DNA of 64,000 nucleotides from Prevotella sp. P3-122 (GTDB lineage Bacteria > Bacteroidota > Bacteroidia > Bacteroidales > Bacteroidaceae). Under the pieces are notes generated by a model. It made no database searches, was not told where the DNA came from, and saw nothing but the letters and a program-made list of their open reading frames with translations. Of this stretch, positions 16,739 through 27,357 are shown in pieces (position 1 is the stretch's first letter; every line of letters begins with the position of its first letter). Made by a program: the position numbers and the translations under genes. Location: positions 1 through 64,000 of the forward strand of contig NZ_NPJH01000091.1 in NCBI RefSeq assembly GCF_002251365.1, in the 5' to 3' direction.

Positions 16739-18594
16739 TGGACAACTACAGACAACTTACTGACAGGGAGATAGACATTCTGGAGGCCAACAACTGCTGG
16801 GCCGAGGACTGGACAGACGTGATGGTGGCTGAGGACTTCAGACCCAACTACATGCACCGGGTGATGCTCTATGGCACCATAAGGCTGGGTGCGTTCGAAA
16901 AGAATGTCGAGGTGAGCAAGGGCTTTGTGAAGCATTCCGGTATCAACGATGCCACGCTCCGCAATGTCACCATCGGCGACAACTGCCTGATAGAGAAGAT
17001 AGGCAACTTTATCAACAACTATACCATTGGTGACGACTGCCACATAGCCAACGTGTCCACAATAGAGACCACTGAAGGCGCAACCTACGGAGAAGGCAAC
17101 CTTATATCGGTGCTCAACGAGGTGGGCGACGGCAACGTGGTGCTCTTCCGTGACCTCAACAGCCAGTTTGCGGCTTTTATGGTAAAGCACTTTTCCGACA
17201 AGGAACTGAAGGCACGCATACGGACAATGGTCAGGGAACAGGTGGCGGCGACAATTCCCGAGAGGGGTGTCATCGGTGACAGGGTGAAGATAGTCAATAC
17301 CAAGGAGATTACCAATACCGTCATCTGCGACGACTGCGAGATAGACGGAGCGTCGAGGCTCAGCGACTGTACCATAATGAGCTCTCCAAATGCCACGGTA
17401 TATATTGGCACGGGCGTTATATGCGAGAACTCCATAGTCTCTGACGGCTCAAGCATCATCAACAGCGTGAAGATACAGGACTGCTTCGTGGGCGAGGCAT
17501 GCCAGCTCAGCAACGGCTTCACGGCATCGGCATCGGTGTTCTTCGCCAACTCCTACATGAGCAACGGCGAGGCGTGTGCGGCTTTCTGCGGTCCCTTCAC
17601 GGCCAGCCACCACAAGAGCTCGCTGCTCATTGGCGGAATGTTCTCGTTCTACAATGCCGGCTCGGCAACCAACTTCTCCAACCACGCCTACAAGATGGGA
17701 CCTATGCACTGGGGAGTTCTGGAGAGAGGAACGAAGACGGCCAGCGGAGCCTACCTGCTCATGCCGGCTACCATTGGAACCTTCTCTGTCTGCATGGGCA
17801 AGCTCATGCACCATCCCAACACACGCAATCTGCCTTTCTCATACCTCATAGCGGGCGGCGACACCATGTTCCTGGCACCTGGCCGAAACATCACTACTGT
17901 AGGACTATACCGAGACATAAGAAAATGGCCCAAGAGGGACGTGCGCCCCGCAGGCTCGCAGAAGAGTATTGTCAACTTCGACTGGCTGTCGCCATTCTCC
18001 GTGGGAGAGATACTGAAGGGCAAGACCATCCTTGAGGATCTGCGGAAGGCCTCTGGAGACAATGTCTCTACATACAATTACCATGAGTATGTCATCAACG
18101 CCTCGTCCTTGCGCAAGGGCATAAAATACTACGATATAGCCCTGCGCATATACATGGGGGCCGTGCTCAAGAGGGTGCTTAAGCGAGACCCAGAGCTTAA
18201 TCCTCCTACTACGGATGTGGGGCTTGGCGACTGGAACGACCTTTCTGGACTGCTGCTGCCAGCATCGGAGGAGCAGAGACTTGTGAATGAGATAAAGGAC
18301 GGCACGCTGTCGGATGTCAACTCTGTAGTGGAGAGGTTCCGTGATATAGACAACCACTACCGCGAATACCAGTGGACATGGACATACCGCATGATACTCG
18401 ACTACTATCATCTCGACGAGCTGACGCTTGAGGATGCAGCACGCATTCATGCCGACTATATTACGGCACGGCGCTCATGGATTGCCGAGATAAGAAAGGA
18501 TGCCGAAAAGGAATACGCTATGGGGGATGTGGAGGAGGATGTGTTCCGAAACTTCATAGACAGTCTTGACCATGAGGTGGATTTTGAAGAGTAA
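16735..18594 (+). CDS. DUF4954 family left-handed beta-helix protein
   Basis: 619-residue cytoplasmic protein of a family common in Bacteroidales and of unknown function. The central part (about 60-290) has hexapeptide-like repeats (for example VTIGDNCLIEKIGNF, TIGDDCHIANVS), as in left-handed beta-helix acyltransferases and nucleotidyltransferases. The C-terminal third is helical and charged. No signal peptide or membrane segment is seen. It overlaps hflX by 4 bp and precedes fumarase by 51 bp. A sugar-nucleotide role is a guess from the fold only. Confidence 0.85.
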   Translation: MMDNYRQLTDREIDILEANNCWAEDWTDVMVAEDFRPNYMHRVMLYGTIRLGAFEKNVEVSKGFVKHSGINDATLRNVTIGDNCLIEKIGNFINNYTIGDDCHIANVSTIETTEGATYGEGNLISVLNEVGDGNVVLFRDLNSQFAAFMVKHFSDKELKARIRTMVREQVAATIPERGVIGDRVKIVNTKEITNTVICDDCEIDGASRLSDCTIMSSPNATVYIGTGVICENSIVSDGSSIINSVKIQDCFVGEACQLSNGFTASASVFFANSYMSNGEACAAFCGPFTASHHKSSLLIGGMFSFYNAGSATNFSNHAYKMGPMHWGVLERGTKTASGAYLLMPATIGTFSVCMGKLMHHPNTRNLPFSYLIAGGDTMFLAPGRNITTVGLYRDIRKWPKRDVRPAGSQKSIVNFDWLSPFSVGEILKGKTILEDLRKASGDNVSTYNYHEYVINASSLRKGIKYYDIALRIYMGAVLKRVLKRDPELNPPTTDVGLGDWNDLSGLLLPASEEQRLVNEIKDGTLSDVNSVVERFRDIDNHYREYQWTWTYRMILDYYHLDELTLEDAARIHADYITARRSWIAEIRKDAEKEYAMGDVEEDVFRNFIDSLDHEVDFEE

Positions 18595-18645
18595 GAGATA
18601 AAAGACACTATACATATTTATATATATATAATATCTAATAAAACT

Positions 18646-20292
18646 ATGGCAACAACACCGGATTTCAAGTATGCGCCCATGTTCCAGATGGGCAAGGACG
18701 ATACGGAGTATCGCCTGCTCTCAAAGGACGGAGTCAGCACAGCAGACTTCGAGGGGCACGAGATTTTGAAAGTAAGCAAGGAGGCACTGACCCTTTTGGC
18801 TCAGCAGGCCTTCCACGACTGTGAGTTTATGCTGCGCCGTGCCCACAACGAGCAGGTGGCAGCTATCCTCAGAGACCCTGAGGCCAGCGAGAACGACAAG
18901 TATGTGGCTCTGCAGTTCCTGCGCAATGCTGAGACTGCAGTTAAGGGCGTGCTGCCCTTCTGCCAGGATACTGGTACGGCCATCATTCATGGCGAGAAAG
19001 GACAGCAGGTATGGACTGGCTTTGAGGACGAGGAGGCTCTGTCGCTCGGTGTCTACAACACGTATACTCAGGACAACCTGCGCTACTCGCAGAATGCTCC
19101 CCTCAACATGTACGATGAGGTGAACACCCGCTGCAACCTGCCAGCCCAGATTGATATAGAGGCAGTGGAGGGAGCTGAGTACAGGTTCATCATGGTGGCA
19201 AAGGGTGGTGGATCGGCCAACAAGACCTACTTCTATCCCATGACAAAGGCTACCATACAGAACGAGGGCACACTGCTGCCTTTCCTCGTAGAGAAGATGA
19301 AGTCGCTCGGAACGGCTGCATGTCCTCCCTACCACATAGCCTTCGTAATTGGTGGCACATCGGCAGAGAAGAACCTGCTCACGGTGAAGCTCGCAAGCAT
19401 CAAGTACTATGACAACCTGCCTACCACAGGCGACGAGACAGGAAGGGCGTTCCGTGACATCGACCTTGAGAACAAGCTTTTGGAGGAAGCACACAAGATT
19501 GGACTCGGAGCACAGTTCGGAGGCAAGTATCTTGCCCACGACATCAGAGTTATCCGCCTGCCGCGCCACGGAGCAAGTTGTCCTATCGGTATGGGTGTGA
19601 GCTGCTCGGCCGACAGAAACATAAAGGCAAAAATCAACAAGGACGGTATCTGGCTTGAGAAGATGGACGAGAACCCCACAGAGCTTATTCCCGAGGAGCT
19701 GCGCCGTCCGGGCGAGGGCGCCAAGGGCATAGAGATAGACCTTGACAAGGGTATTGATGCCGTGCGTGCCGAGCTTACAAAATATCCCGTAAGCACCCGC
19801 GTCAACCTCAAGGGTACCATCATCGTTGCCCGCGACATCGCTCACGCCAAGCTCAAGGCACGTCTTGATGCAGGCGAGGAGATGCCGGCATACTTCAAGG
19901 ATCATCCAATACTCTATGCCGGACCAGCCAAGACACCAGAGGGTTATCCATGTGGCTCTATGGGACCGACTACGGCAAACCGCATGGACCCATACGTTGA
20001 CGAATTCCAGGACAATGGCGCCAGCCTTGTGATGATAGCCAAGGGCAACCGTGGTGACTGTGTGACAGAGGCGTGCAAGAAGCATGGAGGCTTCTATCTC
20101 GGCACCATAGGCGGTGTGGCAGCAGTCCTGTCACAAAGCTCCATCAAGAGCATAGAGTGCGTGGAGTACCCAGAGCTGGGCATGGAGGCCATCTGGAAGA
20201 TAACGGTAGAGGACTTCCCCGCATTCATCCTCGTCGATGACAAGGGCAACGACTTCTTCAAGCAGCTGAAGCCCTGGACTCCATGCAAGTAA
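18646..20292 (+). CDS. Class I fumarate hydratase (iron-sulfur)
   Basis: 548-residue [4Fe-4S] enzyme that interconverts fumarate and malate. The alpha-like N-terminal part has the cluster cysteines and the [10 protein letters not shown] motif near residue 105, then KGGGSANK and GTAACPPYH. The beta-like C-terminal part has [19 protein letters not shown] and [14 protein letters not shown] over two neighbouring strands. The two halves, separate in some bacteria, are fused here, as usual for FumA/FumB. The reductive branch of anaerobic Bacteroidales (fumarate to succinate) uses this step. It follows DUF4954 by 51 bp and ends at a hairpin terminator. Confidence 0.95.
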   Translation: MATTPDFKYAPMFQMGKDDTEYRLLSKDGVSTADFEGHEILKVSKEALTLLAQQAFHDCEFMLRRAHNEQVAAILRDPEASENDKYVALQFLRNAETAVKGVLPFCQDTGTAIIHGEKGQQVWTGFEDEEALSLGVYNTYTQDNLRYSQNAPLNMYDEVNTRCNLPAQIDIEAVEGAEYRFIMVAKGGGSANKTYFYPMTKATIQNEGTLLPFLVEKMKSLGTAACPPYHIAFVIGGTSAEKNLLTVKLASIKYYDNLPTTGDETGRAFRDIDLENKLLEEAHKIGLGAQFGGKYLAHDIRVIRLPRHGASCPIGMGVSCSADRNIKAKINKDGIWLEKMDENPTELIPEELRRPGEGAKGIEIDLDKGIDAVRAELTKYPVSTRVNLKGTIIVARDIAHAKLKARLDAGEEMPAYFKDHPILYAGPAKTPEGYPCGSMGPTTANRMDPYVDEFQDNGASLVMIAKGNRGDCVTEACKKHGGFYLGTIGGVAAVLSQSSIKSIECVEYPELGMEAIWKITVEDFPAFILVDDKGNDFFKQLKPWTPCK

Positions 20293-20327
20293 GATGTAAG
20301 AGAACGTTTTTTGTGATAATTAACATG

Positions 20328-20358
20328 ATGGGATGCAAGATTGCTTGCGTCCCATTGT
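20328..20358 (+). terminator. Terminator after fumarase
   Basis: ATGGGATGCAAG (20328-20339) pairs with CTTGCGTCCCAT (20344-20355) with one G-U pair and a 4-base loop. A short TGTTAT tract follows, so it is of moderate strength. Confidence 0.7.
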
Positions 20359-20425
20359 TATATATATAATGGTGCGCGTTGTTATAGCACCTGTGACTAT
20401 AAATAACCAATAAACAAAAACCAAA

Positions 20426-21235
20426 ATGAGAACGAAATCATTGTCTTTGCTGATGTCTGCTGCAAGTGCATGCTGCGGACTGGGAGTATTTCTTTCATGC
20501 AGCCCGAAAGAGGCTTGCGCTACATCTGTCGAGATGGTAGGCGACAGCTTGGTTGCCGACATCGACATGGGCCATTTCGCCATAGCCATTCAGCATCCTG
20601 CCGACACAACCTCCGCCTTGGCGCAGGCTATTGCCGAATATGCCAGCGAGGCTCTCGGTGGCACATACCAGGGTGAGTACACCTCTCCTCATGCTATCAT
20701 GTCGTATTATCATTCCCAGACCATCAAAGACTGGCTGCCTGACTATCAGCAGCTGAAGGAGGTATCGGATGCTGACAACAAGTTCTACTGGAACGTCAGA
20801 ATCACTACTGTTGCCGACACACCACAGTTCCTCACCATTGCCTATAACTGTGAGACCTATCAGGGTGGTGCCCACGGACTTGGCGTACACTTTGGCATTA
20901 CGTTACGGAAAAGTGACTGCCGACGTGTCGGATGGGAGGTAATACGCAACAGCAACGGGGAGAAAGTTCAGGAACTCATGCGCCAGGGACTGAGGGAGTA
21001 TTTCAACGTGAAAACCGATGACGAACTGAAGAACCTACTCTTCGACGAGAATTATATCTACACAATGCCCATGCCTCAGTGTCCTCCGCTGTTTACTGCC
21101 GACGGCATACAGTTCGTGTATAATCCCTACGAGATTGCACCCTACGCAGCAGGCCGCCCAACTTTTGTCATACCATACGACAAACTCAACGACAACCTCA
21201 CGGTAACGGCTCAACGCCTCTGCGGCAATATTTAG
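20426..21235 (+). CDS. DUF3298/RsiV-domain lipoprotein
   Basis: 269-residue exported lipoprotein. The signal sequence ends in the lipobox FLSC (residue about 25), followed by SPKEA. The following region (about 70-160) resembles DUF4163, with YQGGAHGLG as the conserved motif, and the end (about 170-265) resembles DUF3298, with FVYNPYEIAPYAAGRP as the signature. These domains occur in RsiV-like proteins, some of which bind lysozyme. No sigma factor is adjacent, so an anti-sigma role has no support here. It stands alone between fumarase and clpB. Confidence 0.85.
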   Translation: MRTKSLSLLMSAASACCGLGVFLSCSPKEACATSVEMVGDSLVADIDMGHFAIAIQHPADTTSALAQAIAEYASEALGGTYQGEYTSPHAIMSYYHSQTIKDWLPDYQQLKEVSDADNKFYWNVRITTVADTPQFLTIAYNCETYQGGAHGLGVHFGITLRKSDCRRVGWEVIRNSNGEKVQELMRQGLREYFNVKTDDELKNLLFDENYIYTMPMPQCPPLFTADGIQFVYNPYEIAPYAAGRPTFVIPYDKLNDNLTVTAQRLCGNI

Positions 21236-21392
21236 GTGCGGAAGTTCCTCTATCATGCCATATTGTCTTGTTCCTCAGTCATTTTGTCGCATTCTTCTCC
21301 GTGGGCATACTCTTTGTGGGAAATGGGTGCGTGGATGTGGGCTTCACGTCTACGTAGACAAAGAAAACCATAATGTAAGAAAGGAGTAATAT

Positions 21393-23981
21393 ATGACATT
21401 CGACAAATTTACGATTAAGGCACAAGAGACCGTGCAGGCTGCCGTCAATACTGCCCAGCAGAGCGGACAGCAAAGCATTGAGCCGGTACACCTCCTCAAG
21501 GGTGTACTGGAGAAAGGCCGCGACATTGCCAATTTCGTATTCCAGAAACTTGGAGTTAACGCTCAGCAGATAGATGCTCTTGTGACAAGCGACATACAGC
21601 ATCTGCCGCGTGTGCAGGGTGGCAACCCCTATTTCAGCAATGACTCCAACAAGGTGCTTGCCAAGGCTCAGGATTATGCCACCCAGATGGGTGACGAGTT
21701 TGTTTCCGTAGAGCCCATACTGCTTGCCCTTGTCAATGTGACCTCTACTGCCAGCCGCATTCTTCGCGATGCCGGTTGCTCGGAGAATGAGATGATGAAG
21801 GCCGTCAGCACGCTCAGGCAGGGACAGAGCGTTAAGTCGCAGTCGGGCGACGAGAACTATCAGTCGCTGTCAAAGTATGCCAAGAACCTCATTGATGATG
21901 CCCGTAAGGGCAAGCTCGACCCGGTGATAGGCCGTGATGAGGAAATTAGGCGTGTGCTTCAGATACTGAGCCGACGCACGAAGAACAATCCTATACTGAT
22001 AGGTGAGCCGGGAACAGGAAAGACGGCCATAGTGGAGGGACTGGCTGAGCGCATTGTCAAGGGAGACGTGCCAGAAAACCTCAAGGACAAGAAGCTCTAT
22101 TCGCTCGATATGGGTGCCCTGGTGGCTGGAGCCAAATACAAGGGAGAGTTTGAGGAGAGGCTGAAGGCTGTCATCAAGGAGGTTACTGCTGCCGATGGCG
22201 ACATCATACTGTTCATCGACGAGATTCATACCCTTGTGGGGGCAGGAGGAGGCGAGGGGGCCATGGATGCCGCCAACATCCTGAAGCCTGCGCTGGCAAG
22301 AGGCGAGCTGAGGGCTATCGGTGCCACCACTCTCAATGAGTATCAGAAATACTTCGAGAAGGACAAGGCGCTGGAGCGACGCTTCCAGACAGTGACCATC
22401 GACGAGCCTGACGAGACTGATGCCATCAGCATACTGCGAGGACTGAAGGAGCGTTATGAGAACCACCACAAGGTGCGTATTCAGGACGATGCCTGCATAG
22501 CGGCTGTAAAGCTGTCGGAACGCTATATAAGCGACCGCTTCCTGCCAGACAAAGCCATTGACCTCATGGATGAGGCTGCGGCAAAGTTGCGTATGGAGCA
22601 CGACTCCGTGCCCGAGGAGCTGGACGAGCTTACGCGCAGGCTGAAGCAGCTTGAAATAGAGCGTGAGGCTATCAAGAGGGAGAACGATACGGAGAAGATT
22701 ACACTCCTTGACAAGGAGATAGCCGAACTGAAGGATCAGGAGAAGACCTTCCGCGCCAAATGGGAGGGCGAGCGTGCGCTTGTAAACAAGATACAGCAGG
22801 ACAAGCAGATGATGGAGGACCTGCGTTTCGAGGCCGAGAAAGCTGAGAGGGAAGGCAACTACGAGAGAGTGGCTGAGATAAGGTATGGCAAGCTGAAGCA
22901 ACTGCAGGACGACATAGACAGCATACAGCAGCAGCTGAAGTCGGCCCAGGGAGCCGAGGCCATGGTGCGAGAGGAGGTTACTGCCGATGACATTGCTGAG
23001 GTAGTCAGCAGATGGACGGGCATACCAGTAACGAGGATGATGCAGAGCGAGCGCGAGAAATTGCTCCACTTGGAGGAAGAATTGCACAAAAGGGTCATAG
23101 GACAGGAAGAGGCTATACAGGCCGTGTCGGATGCCGTCAGACGCTCACGTGCGGGACTGCAGGACCCCAAGCGGCCTATAGCATCGTTCATATTCCTTGG
23201 TACTACGGGTGTCGGCAAGACTGAATTGGCTAAGGCACTGGCAGAGTACCTGTTCAACGATGAGACCATGATGACGCGAATAGACATGAGCGAGTATCAG
23301 GAGAAGTTCAGCGTCAGCAGGCTCATCGGTGCTCCTCCGGGATATGTCGGCTATGATGAGGGAGGACAGCTCACCGAGGCAGTGAGAAGGAAACCGTACA
23401 GCGTGGTGCTCTTCGACGAGATAGAGAAGGCGCATCCCGATGTGTTCAACATCCTGCTGCAGGTGCTCGATGACGGAAGGCTTACCGACAACAAGGGGCG
23501 TACCGTCAACTTCAAGAACACCATCATTATTATGACATCTAACCTTGGCTCGCAGCTTATACGCCAGGAGACGGAGACCGCAGGAGGCTGCCTGTCTGCC
23601 GATAAGCTGGAGACTATGAGGAACAGGCTCTTCGAGATGCTCAAGCAGACCATCCGTCCGGAGTTCCTCAACCGTATCGACGAGACCATAATGTTCCTGC
23701 CGCTGAGCAAGCAGGAGATAAGGGATGTCGTGGAGCTGCAGATGAACGCCGTGCGTAACATGCTCTCACAGCAAGGCTTCACCCTAAACTGGACATCGGC
23801 CGCACTGGACTATCTGGCCTCTGTTGGCTACGACCCTGAGTTTGGAGCACGTCCTGTAAAGAGAGCCATACAGAGGTGTGTGCTCAACGACCTTTCCAAA
23901 CAGCTGCTCTCGGGCAATGTGGTACCCGACAAGCCCGTTGTCATTGATGCAAGGGAAGGTGGTCTCACCTTCCAAAACTGA
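21393..23981 (+). CDS. clpB: ATP-dependent disaggregase ClpB
   Basis: 862-residue Hsp100 chaperone that pulls apart protein aggregates with DnaK. The Clp N-terminal repeat domain (1-145) is followed by NBD1 with GEPGTGKTA near residue 204, a ClpB-type coiled-coil middle domain (about 400-530) and NBD2 with GTTGVGKTE near 605. The second Walker A reads GTTG instead of the common GPTG, which keeps the P-loop. No ClpP-binding IGF loop is seen, as expected for ClpB. AAAGGAG lies shortly before the ATG as a good ribosome site. It ends convergent with the helicase gene. Confidence 0.97.
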   Translation: MTFDKFTIKAQETVQAAVNTAQQSGQQSIEPVHLLKGVLEKGRDIANFVFQKLGVNAQQIDALVTSDIQHLPRVQGGNPYFSNDSNKVLAKAQDYATQMGDEFVSVEPILLALVNVTSTASRILRDAGCSENEMMKAVSTLRQGQSVKSQSGDENYQSLSKYAKNLIDDARKGKLDPVIGRDEEIRRVLQILSRRTKNNPILIGEPGTGKTAIVEGLAERIVKGDVPENLKDKKLYSLDMGALVAGAKYKGEFEERLKAVIKEVTAADGDIILFIDEIHTLVGAGGGEGAMDAANILKPALARGELRAIGATTLNEYQKYFEKDKALERRFQTVTIDEPDETDAISILRGLKERYENHHKVRIQDDACIAAVKLSERYISDRFLPDKAIDLMDEAAAKLRMEHDSVPEELDELTRRLKQLEIEREAIKRENDTEKITLLDKEIAELKDQEKTFRAKWEGERALVNKIQQDKQMMEDLRFEAEKAEREGNYERVAEIRYGKLKQLQDDIDSIQQQLKSAQGAEAMVREEVTADDIAEVVSRWTGIPVTRMMQSEREKLLHLEEELHKRVIGQEEAIQAVSDAVRRSRAGLQDPKRPIASFIFLGTTGVGKTELAKALAEYLFNDETMMTRIDMSEYQEKFSVSRLIGAPPGYVGYDEGGQLTEAVRRKPYSVVLFDEIEKAHPDVFNILLQVLDDGRLTDNKGRTVNFKNTIIIMTSNLGSQLIRQETETAGGCLSADKLETMRNRLFEMLKQTIRPEFLNRIDETIMFLPLSKQEIRDVVELQMNAVRNMLSQQGFTLNWTSAALDYLASVGYDPEFGARPVKRAIQRCVLNDLSKQLLSGNVVPDKPVVIDAREGGLTFQN

Positions 23982-24012
23982 TAATCATCAATAGGTGTCT
24001 TCATACAGTTAT

Positions 24013-24061
24013 GGCGTTCCGAATGTCTGGTTGCAATCAGACTTCGGAACGCCTTTCTTTT
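24013..24061. terminator. Terminator between clpB and helicase gene
   Basis: GGCGTTCCGAATGTCTG (24013-24029) and CAGACTTCGGAACGCC (24038-24053) form a long stem with one unpaired base, followed by TTTCTTTT. It fits clpB best. Confidence 0.88.
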
Positions 24062-24106
24062 GTGTGCCGCAGGCTAATGTGGACAATGTGGGGAACTGTG
24101 TCGCCA

Positions 24107-26806
24107 CTATTGTTGCTGCATCTTTCCGGCAATAGGCTTAAGGAAACGGCTGGGCTGTAAGGCTGTCGTTGTGCCGTCGTACCGCAGCCTGGTTGTAGAG
24201 ACGGATATGAACAGCCGCTTGCGGGCTCGCGTTATGGCGACATACAGCTTGCGCGCGTCCTCTTCGTTAAGAGACTTGATGTTTGCATTGTGGAAGTTGG
24301 GGAAGCGCCCGTCGATAACATCGAAGACGATGACGTTGTCGAACTCCAACCCCTTGGCCTTATGGATAGTGCTGATGAATAGCCGCTCGGCCATGGAGGA
24401 TGCTCCACACAGGTCGGATTCTCGCAGGGTGTTCATCTCGATGGCGTGTGCATCGAGGAGATGCTTTAGTGTGGCTGTTGCCTCTCCGTGCATCATCTCT
24501 TCCGCTAAGTACGAGAATAGGTGGGTCATCTTAGGATTGTTTTTGACAAATTGCTCCTCGAGCATCTGCTGCCAAACTTGCTCCATCATGCTGACGAGTA
24601 TTGGCTTTGCGCCTTCTTCTGCATGTTGGTGAAGCTTGTCAGTGGTGTCGTTGTATATTTCGGCATAGCGTTGTTTGAAGAGTTCAGCCAAGTGGGGCAT
24701 GTTGCCCTGCTGCATGAAGCGGTGCTGCCCGGCAATGTACTCACAGGCTTTGCTGATGCAACGTGTCACGAGGCTGCAGGTGGCATAGACGTCGGCATCG
24801 GCAAGGTGAGAGTTCTCACCCTCAAGTCCAAGCTGCGTGATGAGGTCGCGGAGCTTATAGCGGCTCATGCCTGGAAAGAGCAGATGTGCGAGTTTCAGGG
24901 AGTCGAAGCAGAGCGGATGGCACACGCACCAGTCGGTTTCGGGGAGATAGCGGCGTATGTTGAAGTCCATGATGTCGTAGTCGTAGCTTGCGTTGTGTCC
25001 GAGCAGCGGTGCTCCGCCGGCATAGTCGAGGAAACGCTGCAGAGCCTCGGCTGGAGACAGCAGCTCATGATGAAGGCGCTCCTCGATAATGGGGTTGGGA
25101 ATGTCTCCCAGCATCTCTGGAATATGGCGGTCGGTAGATATATACACGCTAAATTCCGAGCCAGGGACAATAGTTCCGTTGTGCATCTTCATTGCGGCTA
25201 TCTGCAGGATGTCGTCCTCGTAGACGTTCAGTCCCGTGGTCTCGGTATCGAAGACCACAATATCGCCTTGGGCAGCCTCGGCGAAGCTCTCTACATAGCT
25301 CTTGCCGTCACTGCGCAGCAGGTCAGATGGTGTCATGGCCCTTAGGCGCAGTTGCCTGACGAGGCTGCGTGCCGAGGCTTTGGTGGCACATAAGTGGAAG
25401 CCGCAAAGCAAGCGCGCCCAGGCAATGAAGTTGAAGTCGGAGGCAATAACGGAGAAATGGGATAACAGGAGCTTTATGTCATCAGTGGAGAAAAGGTCAG
25501 TACCAGAGACCTTGAAATGGGGTATGCCGAGCTTAGTGAGCACATTGCCTATGTTGTCGGCATCGTTGTTGGAGTTTACCACTATGGAAGTAGTCTCACC
25601 GGGATGGCTGCTGACAAGCTCTGCCGCATGGCGTGCCACATCCTCGTACTCAGCCTCGATAGTCGTACTAGCTATTATGCCCAAGTCTCCTACTGTTGCT
25701 TTAGCCATGTTTGAGGACTTGGCCAGCAGCTGTGGGTCGATGCCCATGACATCGGTAGCGTAGGTGTTGAAGACATCAAGAAGATAGGATGGCGACCGGT
25801 GGTTGGTGCCCAGATGGTGGATGTGGCCATGGCAGCGGTTCTTCAGCTCGTCCATGATTTCCATCTTGGCTCCCATGAATGAGAATATTGCCTGCTGCTC
25901 GTCGCCGAGGTATACTATGGTAGGGGAGTCGGTGAGCAGAAGGTCGATGATGGCCAGTTGCAGGAAATTCAGGTCCTGTACCTCGTCGACTTGTGCCCAG
26001 GAGTATTTCTTGAAATTGTTAGGCTTTGACAAGGCATCGTATGCCAGCAGCAGCAAGTCCTCAAAGTCGAGTAGCTGGTTCTGATCCTTGTATGCCTCGT
26101 AGGCGTGTGCGAACTTCATTTTCCGAAGCATATTGGCCACGTTGTAGCCCACACCTATGTCGGTAGACATGCCGTTCAGGTCATCCTCGTAGGTAACGGC
26201 ATGGTTGTAGAGATCAGTCATGGCCTCGGGTGTAAATGGCGTATCGCGCCATCGGCAGAATTTCTTCATGGCACCAATGTCGTCTGCCGACAGGCAGTCG
26301 GTGTGTGTGCGCAGCTTCCTTGGGTAGCCCTGCGCTATCTGGTGCATGAGGTGTGAGAGGTTTATGACATCATTATATGTTTTTCTTCGCGAGCCGTTGG
26401 CTTTTGCCTGCTCCTCGTCTTCTCCGAAGTAGCGTGCGAGAATGCTCAGGGCATCGTCGGAGTCGATGACGGCCGACTCTGATGGTACAAGTCCGTTGTC
26501 GAAGAGGAACTTCGAGCAGTAACGGTGGACGTTGCCCACGAAAAGGCTGTCTGCATCATGTGCTGCGCCTATGCGTGTGAGAAGCCTCTCGCGCATGCCG
26601 CGGGCAGCCCTGTTGGTGAAGGTCAGGCAGAGCATGTCAGAGAAGTCGGTTCCTGCATGGTGTGCCTGCGCCACGCGCTCGGCAAGCATTTGTGTCTTGC
26701 CGCAGCCGGGAGGTGCCAATACAAGGTGGTGGCCAGAGCCAAGAGCGAGAATTTCGCGTTGGCTGTCATCGGGAGTCCAGGAGTTGGTTGCCGTCATATA
26801 TGTCAT
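24107..26806 (-). CDS. UvrD-like helicase with embedded DEDDh exonuclease
   Basis: 899-residue superfamily 1 helicase. The first RecA-like part has Walker A APPGCGKTQ, TFTNRAARGM, DEVQD (motif II) and YLGDEQQAIFSFMG (motif III). Residues about 513-690 are a DnaQ-like 3'-5' exonuclease: FDTETTG (about 517), LLGHNASYDYD and the HLADAD motif near 672. The helicase then resumes with STIHKAKGLEFDNV (about 812) and YVAITRARKRL (motif VI). The exonuclease is thus inserted between helicase motifs IV and V. It probably unwinds and trims DNA during repair. No AddB, RecB or RecC partner is next to it. Confidence 0.9.
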   Translation of the reverse strand: MTYMTATNSWTPDDSQREILALGSGHHLVLAPPGCGKTQMLAERVAQAHHAGTDFSDMLCLTFTNRAARGMRERLLTRIGAAHDADSLFVGNVHRYCSKFLFDNGLVPSESAVIDSDDALSILARYFGEDEEQAKANGSRRKTYNDVINLSHLMHQIAQGYPRKLRTHTDCLSADDIGAMKKFCRWRDTPFTPEAMTDLYNHAVTYEDDLNGMSTDIGVGYNVANMLRKMKFAHAYEAYKDQNQLLDFEDLLLLAYDALSKPNNFKKYSWAQVDEVQDLNFLQLAIIDLLLTDSPTIVYLGDEQQAIFSFMGAKMEIMDELKNRCHGHIHHLGTNHRSPSYLLDVFNTYATDVMGIDPQLLAKSSNMAKATVGDLGIIASTTIEAEYEDVARHAAELVSSHPGETTSIVVNSNNDADNIGNVLTKLGIPHFKVSGTDLFSTDDIKLLLSHFSVIASDFNFIAWARLLCGFHLCATKASARSLVRQLRLRAMTPSDLLRSDGKSYVESFAEAAQGDIVVFDTETTGLNVYEDDILQIAAMKMHNGTIVPGSEFSVYISTDRHIPEMLGDIPNPIIEERLHHELLSPAEALQRFLDYAGGAPLLGHNASYDYDIMDFNIRRYLPETDWCVCHPLCFDSLKLAHLLFPGMSRYKLRDLITQLGLEGENSHLADADVYATCSLVTRCISKACEYIAGQHRFMQQGNMPHLAELFKQRYAEIYNDTTDKLHQHAEEGAKPILVSMMEQVWQQMLEEQFVKNNPKMTHLFSYLAEEMMHGEATATLKHLLDAHAIEMNTLRESDLCGASSMAERLFISTIHKAKGLEFDNVIVFDVIDGRFPNFHNANIKSLNEEDARKLYVAITRARKRLFISVSTTRLRYDGTTTALQPSRFLKPIAGKMQQQ

Positions 26807-26820
26807 GTGCTGTATGAAGA

Positions 26821-26865
26821 AGCCTCACCCGTCCCCCTTTGTGCTTATGGGAATCGGGTGAGGCT
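26821..26865 (-). terminator. Hairpin between helicase and rhamnose mutarotase genes
   Basis: AGCCTCACCCG (26821-26831) and CGGGTGAGGCT (26855-26865) are exact complements, 11 bp with a 23-base loop. On the minus strand only TTCTTC follows, so it is a weak terminator for the mutarotase gene. Confidence 0.55.
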
Positions 26866-26886
26866 ATAGTATTTGAAGATGTTGCC

Positions 26887-27204
26887 TTATTCCAGGTGGA
26901 AGACTTCCTCTATGGGGATGGTTACAGGCGAGTTGTCGGGATTGACCTCCATGATGTCGGCCATCATGTCCCACCATTTCTGCGTTATCGGGTCTACATT
27001 GTCGGTGTCCTGGCTGTTGGTGTCCTTGGAGCACTCCTGGTAGGCGAAGAGAATGTTTGTGTCCTTGTCCCAGAAAATGCTGTAGTTGCCTACGCCTGCA
27101 TCCTTAATCATCTGTTTCAGTTCCGGCCAGATGGCAGCGTGCCTCTTGGCATACTCTTTCTCGCATCCGGGCTTGAGGAACATCTTAAAAGCAAATCGTT
27201 TCAT
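26887..27204 (-). CDS. rhaM: L-rhamnose mutarotase
   Basis: 105-residue enzyme that interconverts the alpha and beta anomers of L-rhamnose. It begins MKRFAFKMFLKPG and has YAKRHAAIWPEL, the family's active-site segment with His, then the YSIFWD strand and a C-terminal WWDMMADIME motif. Length is that of the family. No other rhamnose gene (rhaA, rhaB, rhaD) is in the window, so here it is separated from its pathway. It has its own promoter. Confidence 0.92.
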   Translation of the reverse strand: MKRFAFKMFLKPGCEKEYAKRHAAIWPELKQMIKDAGVGNYSIFWDKDTNILFAYQECSKDTNSQDTDNVDPITQKWWDMMADIMEVNPDNSPVTIPIEEVFHLE

Positions 27205-27320
27205 TGTAGTTAGTTTTATGTGGTGAATAATCTGTTATAATGTAAGGCTGTTCGTCCACAAATATTGGAACCCTGCTATCCTGGAATGGCAGGAGCAGTG
27301 GTCTTCATGTGGTTGTCCAT

Positions 27321-27353
27321 GCAAAAATACGAAAAAAGGGATGATGGCGCAAA
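27321..27353 (-). promoter_or_regulatory. rhaM promoter
   Basis: On the minus strand TTTG (27350-27353), 20 bp spacer, TATTTTTGC (27321-27329), about 115 bp before the ATG. The -33 element lies just past the thiN stop codon. Confidence 0.6.
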
Positions 27354-27357
27354 TATC

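Noticed and set aside
18721..23087. Long minus-strand frames opposite fumarase (454 codons) and clpB (405 codons)
   Set aside because: Both lie opposite well-identified genes and have no recognisable domain; they are antisense shadows.
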